A model generated the notes under the pieces. That model was not told where the DNA came from. It saw only the letters and a list, made by a program, of their open reading frames with translations, and searched no databases. A stretch of DNA of 20,510 nucleotides from CAZSNH01 sp052388455 (GTDB lineage: Bacteria > Pseudomonadota > Alphaproteobacteria > Rhizobiales > Hyphomicrobiaceae), in assembly GCA_052388455.1 (NCBI GenBank), contig JBQTIA010000068.1:1-20510 (forward strand), written 5' to 3'. A program made the position numbers and the translations under genes. Shown piece by piece: positions 16,366 through 20,510 of this stretch (position 1 is the stretch's first letter; every line of letters starts with the position of its first letter).

Positions 16366-16427
16366 GAGGCCTGTGGCACCGACGGCGAATGCTCGTGTCT
16401 GCAACGCCGGACGCGAACCGAACGGCT

Positions 16428-17018
16428 TCAGAGAATGACAGCCATCTCGTCGAACGGGAATCGCGGCGAGCGCGGATGCAATCCGGCGGGATCACCGTAG
16501 CCCAGATTGCAGAGGAAGTTCGATCTGACCTCGGTGCCGGCGAAGAACTCGCGATCGACGGCGGCGTTGTCGAAGCCCGACATCGGGCCGCAGTCGAGAC
16601 CCAGCGCGCGGGCAGCCATGATCAGGTAGGCCCCTTGCAGCGAGCCGTTTCGGAAGGCTGTGGCGACGATGTGGTCGGGCTTGCCCGCGAACCATGCCCG
16701 CGCGTTGGCGTGCGGAAAGAGCCGCGGCAGGTGCTCGTAGAAGGCGAGGTCGTGGCCGATGATGGCCGTCGCGGGAGCGGCCATCGTCTTTGCCACGTTG
16801 CCCTCCTGGAGGCAGGGCTTGAGCCGCTGCTTGGCTGCGGCAGATTTCACGAACACGATCCGGGCCGGCGAGCAGTTGGCGCTGGTCGGCGCCATTTTCA
16901 GGGTGTCGACCAGCGTCCGCAGAAGGCTGTCCGGCACGTCGCGCGGCTGCCAGGCATTGTAGGTGCGTGCGGCGTGGAACAGCTGATCGAGCGCAGCGGG
17001 ATCAAGCGGGTTCGGCAT
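16428..17018 (-). CDS. nitroreductase-family protein, RutE-like (putative malonic semialdehyde reductase)
   Basis: A 196-residue FMN-dependent nitroreductase-fold protein. PTSANCSPARIVF (44-56), EGNVAKTMAAPATAII (72-87), FYEHLPRLFPHANARAWF (93-110), TAFRNGSLQGAYLIMAARALG (120-140), GPMSGFD (144-150) and NLGYGD (171-176) closely follow the RutE/HadB pattern, and the length equals E. coli RutE as I remember it. RutE reduces 3-oxopropanoate to 3-hydroxypropanoate in the Rut pyrimidine pathway. No other rut gene is visible here, so the protein may serve as a general detoxifying reductase. The ATG at 17018 has GAGGA just upstream and the expected family N-terminus. The 62-bp gap to tsaB makes co-transcription possible. 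Confidence 0.88.
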   Translation of the reverse strand: MPNPLDPAALDQLFHAARTYNAWQPRDVPDSLLRTLVDTLKMAPTSANCSPARIVFVKSAAAKQRLKPCLQEGNVAKTMAAPATAIIGHDLAFYEHLPRLFPHANARAWFAGKPDHIVATAFRNGSLQGAYLIMAARALGLDCGPMSGFDNAAVDREFFAGTEVRSNFLCNLGYGDPAGLHPRSPRFPFDEMAVIL

Positions 17019-17114
17019 GGCGTCCTCGAATGGGGGGGTCAGCGGCGCACAGAACCGCAACGCCGCCGGTCGGCTGAGGGTTGCGCGCAAGGGTCGGACG
17101 TCACGTGGAGAAAA

Positions 17115-17510
17115 TCAATCGACCGCACGGACGGTCTTGTCCAGAACTCCGAGCACCCTCTGGAGGTCGTGCCCGCGCTTCACGATCAGCCCGGTGGCCG
17201 CCACGATGCTGTAGGCGCCCTGCCGCCGCGCCAGCTTGGGCACCTTTTCGATGCGATAAAGCGGCCATTCGCTGGCCCGGCGGAAGACCGAGAAAACCGC
17301 CTTGTCGAGGCCCATGTCGAGCGCGTAGTCGCGCCACTCGCCGGCCGCCACCTTGCGCCCGTACACGCTGAAAATCTGGCTGAGTTCGTGCCGATCGAAA
17401 ACCGTGACTTTTTCTCGGGTTATGCCGCAGTTGTAGGCGTGACCTGCGGCCGTACCGCCCGGCATAGAGGACAGCCGGGGGCGAAGTCGTATCGGCTCGG
17501 ATTCGCTCAA
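17115..17510 (-). CDS. DUF2794 protein (conserved alphaproteobacterial)
   Basis: A 131-residue protein of unknown function. The core (residues about 35-127) reads VTVFDRHELSQIFSVYGRK, then VAAGEWRDYALD, then AVFSVFRRASEWPLYRIEK, PKLARRQGAYSIVAATG and a final KRGHDLQRVLGVL, the pattern of the DUF2794 family found in Alphaproteobacteria. It has no signal peptide or membrane segment and is basic overall. I chose the TTG at 17510 because AGGGAGG lies 6-7 bases upstream and MSESEPIRLRPR resembles family N-termini; the first in-frame ATG (17465) has no ribosome site, and the longer frame to 17696 is unconserved. It is transcribed away from the ncRNA-bearing gap to its right. Confidence 0.85.
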   Translation of the reverse strand: MSESEPIRLRPRLSSMPGGTAAGHAYNCGITREKVTVFDRHELSQIFSVYGRKVAAGEWRDYALDMGLDKAVFSVFRRASEWPLYRIEKVPKLARRQGAYSIVAATGLIVKRGHDLQRVLGVLDKTVRAVD

Positions 17511-17650
17511 TGGCGCCTCCCTGTGACACTTTAACGATGATCGCCGTGGTCGGCGCAGAATGCAAGGCCCGATCACGGGGTTTCGCTCGCACCGATGATT
17601 TCTGAACGAACTGTAATATTGAGAAATAAATATCACGGAGCCGCCACGAT

Positions 17651-17684
17651 CCGACCGCGGTCGGGCCGCAATGCTCCCTATACT
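17651..17684 (+). promoter_or_regulatory. candidate promoter of the first RNA element, with a palindromic operator-like site
   Basis: TATACT at 17679-17684 is a good -10 box and would start transcription near 17691, about 12 bases before the first hairpin. No -35 consensus is present. Instead a perfect 14-bp palindrome, CCGACCGCGGTCGG (17651-17664), covers the -35 position, as expected for a site where a dimeric regulator binds. Confidence 0.35.
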
Positions 17685-17702
17685 CAGGATCATCACTTCG
17701 AT

Positions 17703-17778
17703 TGGCCCGGTCCACCACCGTCTCGGAATTCAGCCCCCAATCCCTCCGAGCCTTCTCTCCCTGGACCGGGCCATTTTT
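17703..17778 (+). ncRNA. candidate small RNA A: long hairpin with C-rich loop and terminal T-run
   Basis: Outer stem TGGCCCGGTCCA (17703-17714) pairs perfectly with TGGACCGGGCCA (17762-17773), followed at once by TTTTT (17774-17778), so the strand is plus. Inside, CTCGGA and TCCGAG form a second stem that displays a loop containing CAGCCCCCAATCCCT. No open frame fits. A second element 200 bp downstream has the same plan with paired base changes, which supports RNA function. No known family is recognised. Confidence 0.6.
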
Positions 17779-17896
17779 CCCCACCGCACTCTGACCGCAT
17801 CCCGCTGAAGCGTCGAAGAAATTCCCAGCATCTGTCAGAATTGGAACGCGGGCCGGCCGTGAACTTGCCGGAAAGGCGAGCGATCCTCGATCCTGT

Positions 17897-17985
17897 CACC
17901 CCTCGGCCCGGTTCCCCAACGCGGAACCGAACTCCAGCCCCCAGCCCCTTCGGGTTCGTCGAAGGAACCGGGCCGGTGAGGTGAC
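17897..17985 (+). ncRNA. candidate small RNA B: paralogue of element A
   Basis: Stem CGGCCCGGTTCC (17906-17917) pairs with GGAACCGGGCCG (17964-17975), and GTCACC (17897-17902) with GGTGAC (17980-17985) extends it beyond an internal loop. The inner stem CCGAA/TTCGG displays a loop with CTCCAGCCCCCAGCCCC, sharing CAGCCCCCA with element A. There is no T-run directly after it. Next come CACCTCCTCCTCG (17985-17997) and a hairpin at 18013-18040, so a transcript might run to about 18050. The strand is inferred from element A and this order. Confidence 0.5.
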
Positions 17986-18012
17986 ACCTCCTCCTCGACT
18001 GTCTGCTTGCAA

Positions 18013-18049
18013 GAAGGGTCGGCTTCCCTGCCGGCCCTTCGGCTTTGTT
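18013..18049 (+). terminator. terminator-like hairpin after RNA element B
   Basis: GAAGGGTCGGC (18013-18023) pairs with GCCGGCCCTTC (18030-18040), 11 pairs with one G-U wobble and a 6-base loop, followed by GGCTTTGTTG. The stem is strong but the T-run is poor, so termination may be partial and read-through into the M3 peptidase is possible. Confidence 0.45.
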
Positions 18050-18110
18050 GCGCACGCACGTCATGGAATAAAGGGCGCCGAATTCCCTTCCCGCTTGCAG
18101 GAGACGCGCC

Positions 18111-20183
18111 ATGGCCCCGACGCCAAAAGCCAAATCAAAGAAGCCGGCCGCCGTGCGCAATCCGCTGCTCACGCGCTGGTCAACGCCGTTCGCCATTGCG
18201 CCGTTCGCCCGCATCGCGCCCGACAATTTCCGACCGGCCTTCAAGCAGGCGCTCTCCGAGCACCGCGACGAGGTGAAAGCCATCTCCCAGCGCACCGCTC
18301 GGCCGACGTTCGCCAACACGGTCATTGCCCTGGAGAAGAGCGGCCGGCTGTTGAACCGGGTGGCCGAAGTCTTCTTCAACCTCGCCAGCGCCGATACCAA
18401 CCAGGCGCTGCAGGAGATCGAGCGCGAGTTGGCGCCCAGGCTCGCCGACCACCGGACCGCCATCCTGCTCGACGCCCGGCTGTTCAAGCGCATCGACGAC
18501 CTCCACGCACGTCGAGACACATTGAAGCTCACCGACGAGGAGCGCCGCGTCCTTGAACGCGCGCACCTCGGCTTCGTCCGCGCCGGCGCCAAGCTCGGCG
18601 CGAATGCGAAGAAGCGCGTCGCCGAGATCAACGGCCGGCTCGCCACTCTCGTCACCAGCTTCAATCAGAACGTCCTGACCGACGAGCAGTCGTGGCGGCT
18701 GGTGCTGGAAGCGAAGCGCGACCTGGAAGGATTGCCGCCGTCGCTCGTCGCCGCCGCCGCCCGCACCGCCGAGGATCTGGGACTGCCCGGCCGTCACGTC
18801 ATCACGCTCGCCCGTTCGAGCGTCGAGCCATTCCTGCAGTTCTCCGCCCGGCGCGATCTGCGCGAGGAGGCGTTCAAAGCGTGGATCAGCCGCGGAGAGA
18901 ATGCCGGGGCCTCGGACAACCGGAGCATCGGCGCGGAAATCATCACGCTTCGGGCCGAGCTGGCGCGAATCATGGGCTTCGACACGTTCGCCGACTACAG
19001 CCTGCACGACACCATGGCCAAGACGCCGGCCGCCGTGCGCGATCTCCTGGGACAGGTGTGGCAGCCGGCGCTGAAGCGCGCGGCCGAGGAGAAGCAGGCG
19101 CTGGAAACGCAAGCGCGGGCCGGTGGAGGCAACTTCAAGCTCGCCGCCTGGGACTGGCGCTATTACGCGGAAAAGGTCCGCCGCGAACGCTACGAGCTCG
19201 ACGAGGCGGAGCTGCGCCCCTATCTGGCACTCGACCAGATGATCGCCGCTGCTTTCGACACAGCCTCGCGGCTGTTCGGGCTGTCATTCACCGAGCGCCA
19301 CGACGTGCCGCGCTACCATCCCGACGTTCGCGTGTGGGAGGTCAAGGACAAGTCCGGCGAGCACGTCGGCCTGTTCCTCGGTGACTACTTCGCGCGGCCC
19401 TCGAAACGCTCCGGCGCCTGGATGTCGAGCTACCGCACGCAGCACAAGCTCGGACGCGGGGCACGGCCGATCATCGTCAACGTCATGAGTTTCGCGCGCG
19501 GCGCGGAAGGCGAGCCCTGCCTGCTCTCCTTCGACGAAGCCTCGACGCTGTTCCACGAGTTCGGCCACGGCCTGCACGGTCTCTTGTCGGACGTGACCTT
19601 CCCCTCGATCGCCGGCACCGACGTGTCGCGCGATTTCGTCGAGCTGCCTTCCCAGCTCTACGAGCACTGGCTGGCGCAACCGCAAGTGCTGCAGCGCTTC
19701 GCACTCCACGCCAAGACCGGCAAACCGATGCCGGAGAAGCTGATCAAGCGCCTCAAGGCGGCGAAGACCTTCAACCAGGGCTTCGCAACCGTCGAGTTCG
19801 CGGCATCGGCCCTCGTCGACATGGAGCTGCACGCGCTACCCGCCGGAAAGGAGATCGACGTCTCGACATTCGAGCGCGAAACGCTGCGCAAGCTCGGCAT
19901 GCCAGCAGAGATCGTCATGCGCCACCGCATCCCTCACTTCATGCACATCATGGGTGGATACGCGGCCGGCTATTACAGCTACCTCTGGTCGGAGGTCATG
20001 GACGCCGACGCTTTCGCGGCCTTCGAGGAGGCGGGCGACATCTTCCATCCCGAGACGGCAGGCCGGCTGCACGAGTTCATCTACTCGGCCGGCAACCGGC
20101 GCGATCCGCTGGAGGCTTATGTCGCCTTCCGCGGGCGTCCTCCGCGTATCGAGGGCCTGATGAAGAAGCGCGGTTTCGCCTGA
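18111..20183 (+). CDS. M3 family zinc metallopeptidase (oligopeptidase A / dipeptidyl carboxypeptidase type)
   Basis: A 690-residue cytoplasmic oligopeptidase that degrades short peptides. It has no signal peptide; the N-terminus is Lys/Ala/Pro-rich. The helical N-terminal half (about 20-250) is followed by the M3 catalytic domain. Zinc ligands are visible: HEFGH (482-486) and E511 in SRDFVELPSQLYEHW, spaced as in the family. Further conserved pieces are GAWMSSYRTQ, LSFDEASTLFHEFGHGLHGLL, FMHIMGGYAAGYYSYLWSEVMDADAF and FHPETAGRLHEFIYSAGNRRDPLEAYVAFRGRPP. Length and motifs suit both PrlC/OpdA and Dcp; the ...YSYLWSEVMDADAF ending does not separate them. The ATG at 18111 has AGGAG eight bases upstream. 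It is transcribed away from DUF2794 and convergent with the VOC gene (49-bp gap). Confidence 0.95.
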   Translation: MAPTPKAKSKKPAAVRNPLLTRWSTPFAIAPFARIAPDNFRPAFKQALSEHRDEVKAISQRTARPTFANTVIALEKSGRLLNRVAEVFFNLASADTNQALQEIERELAPRLADHRTAILLDARLFKRIDDLHARRDTLKLTDEERRVLERAHLGFVRAGAKLGANAKKRVAEINGRLATLVTSFNQNVLTDEQSWRLVLEAKRDLEGLPPSLVAAAARTAEDLGLPGRHVITLARSSVEPFLQFSARRDLREEAFKAWISRGENAGASDNRSIGAEIITLRAELARIMGFDTFADYSLHDTMAKTPAAVRDLLGQVWQPALKRAAEEKQALETQARAGGGNFKLAAWDWRYYAEKVRRERYELDEAELRPYLALDQMIAAAFDTASRLFGLSFTERHDVPRYHPDVRVWEVKDKSGEHVGLFLGDYFARPSKRSGAWMSSYRTQHKLGRGARPIIVNVMSFARGAEGEPCLLSFDEASTLFHEFGHGLHGLLSDVTFPSIAGTDVSRDFVELPSQLYEHWLAQPQVLQRFALHAKTGKPMPEKLIKRLKAAKTFNQGFATVEFAASALVDMELHALPAGKEIDVSTFERETLRKLGMPAEIVMRHRIPHFMHIMGGYAAGYYSYLWSEVMDADAFAAFEEAGDIFHPETAGRLHEFIYSAGNRRDPLEAYVAFRGRPPRIEGLMKKRGFA

Positions 20184-20232
20184 AGCGATCGTCGATCAGG
20201 GACCCGATAGACTTGGCGCGAGAGCCATCGTC

Positions 20233-20510
20233 TCAAGCCTCGCCGTTCTCCGGCGGATCGGTGGTGTTTTCGGAGAAGGCGATGACGTAGCCGTCGGGAT
20301 CGCGGAAGGCGAACTCGCGCCAGCCGTAGCGCATAACCTCCGGACCCCAGTAGAAGTCGACGATGTCCTCCCACTCGGCGGCCAGCGCGCGCACGTCGTC
20401 GGGGCGGAAATAGAGAATGCCCGACAGGATCGGCGTATTCGGCATCTCGGGATGGTCGAGGCCGTGAAACTGGATGCGGGCGTCGTCGCGGCCCATCTCG
20501 CACCACACGA
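20233..20510 (-). CDS. VOC (glyoxalase/bleomycin-resistance-like) protein, 5' part outside the window
   Basis: The last 91-92 codons of a small vicinal-oxygen-chelate protein. VWCEMGRDDARIQFHGLDHP, ILYFRPDDVRALAAEWEDIV and WREFAFRDPDGYVIAFSENT follow the beta-alpha-beta-beta-beta module. The DPDGYVIAFSE end carries the usual last metal-ligand Glu position. The frame is open to the window edge and the visible part is one module of a roughly 120-130 residue protein, so the Met at 20508 is unlikely to be the true start. Substrate cannot be read. Convergent with the M3 peptidase. Confidence 0.8.
   Translation of the reverse strand, partial: VWCEMGRDDARIQFHGLDHPEMPNTPILSGILYFRPDDVRALAAEWEDIVDFYWGPEVMRYGWREFAFRDPDGYVIAFSENTTDPPENGEA

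Larger units (their letters stand above)
17511..18110. other. 600-bp intergenic region without protein genes, carrying RNA elements
   Basis: No credible coding region on either strand. The left part (about 17595-17640) is unusually AT-rich for this window and probably contains the promoter of the minus-strand DUF2794 gene. The middle and right parts hold two related hairpin elements, a palindrome ahead of a -10-like box and a terminator-like stem, listed separately. The last 20 bases hold the ribosome site (AGGAG) of the M3 peptidase. Confidence 0.7.

Noticed and set aside
17703..17985. 6S RNA or SRP (4.5S) RNA
   Set aside because: No SRP GGAA-tetraloop/asymmetric-loop signature, and the two short repeated hairpins do not form one long 6S-like rod with a central bubble. 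I could not run a covariance model.
1..20510. tRNA or rRNA genes, CRISPR arrays, prophage or transposase genes
   Set aside because: None seen: no regularly spaced direct repeats, no tRNA-like cloverleaf that I could recognise, and no transposase or integrase motifs in any frame.

Overview
The window is about 20.5 kb of high-GC, gene-dense bacterial DNA. It most likely comes from an alphaproteobacterium of the order Hyphomicrobiales (Rhizobiales). That rests on gene content and order: tsaB-rimI-acyltransferase-miaB-phoH-ybeY-corC-lnt-xre-metK, then trmB-rimP-nusA-ylxR-infB, plus a DUF2794 gene. This is a conserved housekeeping neighbourhood in that order. Almost everything runs on the minus strand, so transcription goes from high to low coordinates.

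Layout from the left. 1-240 is an infB fragment on the plus strand that collides head-on, at a short microhomology near 237-245, with the real minus-strand infB (start 1334). The two are diverged copies (about 87% identical, differences mostly synonymous), so the left end looks like a chimeric junction between two related infB sequences. 1347-4325 is the ylxR-nusA-rimP part of the transcription/translation operon. It is preceded by a strong intrinsic terminator (4385-4418) and trmB (4539-5231). A plus-strand exported rhodanese (5347-5925) sits between trmB and metK. metK (5934-7148) and an Xre regulator (7346-7801) follow.

7874-8173 is a 300-bp non-coding element bounded by about 34-bp inverted repeats and packed with internal hairpins. 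Its edge lies one base from the -35 box of the xre promoter. 8211-14064 is a tight minus-strand run: miaB, phoH, ybeY, corC and lnt (tRNA modification, RNA/ribosome quality control, envelope lipoprotein maturation). 14275-16365 holds an HX4D acyltransferase, rimI and tsaB, followed upstream by a RutE-like nitroreductase (16428-17018) and a DUF2794 gene (17115-17510).

17511-18110 is a 600-bp gap with no protein gene. It holds two tandem RNA hairpin elements (17703-17778 and 17897-17985) with the same architecture: a GGCCCGG outer stem and an inner stem-loop with a shared C-rich loop, with base changes that keep pairing. After the second come an anti-Shine-Dalgarno-like CACCTCCT motif and a terminator-like hairpin. 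These are the best candidates for something undescribed. The window closes with a plus-strand M3 metallopeptidase (18111-20183) and the C-terminal part of a VOC/glyoxalase-fold protein (minus strand, running off the end).

All calls were made by reading the sequence. No database search or folding program was run, and mismatch counts were made by hand.
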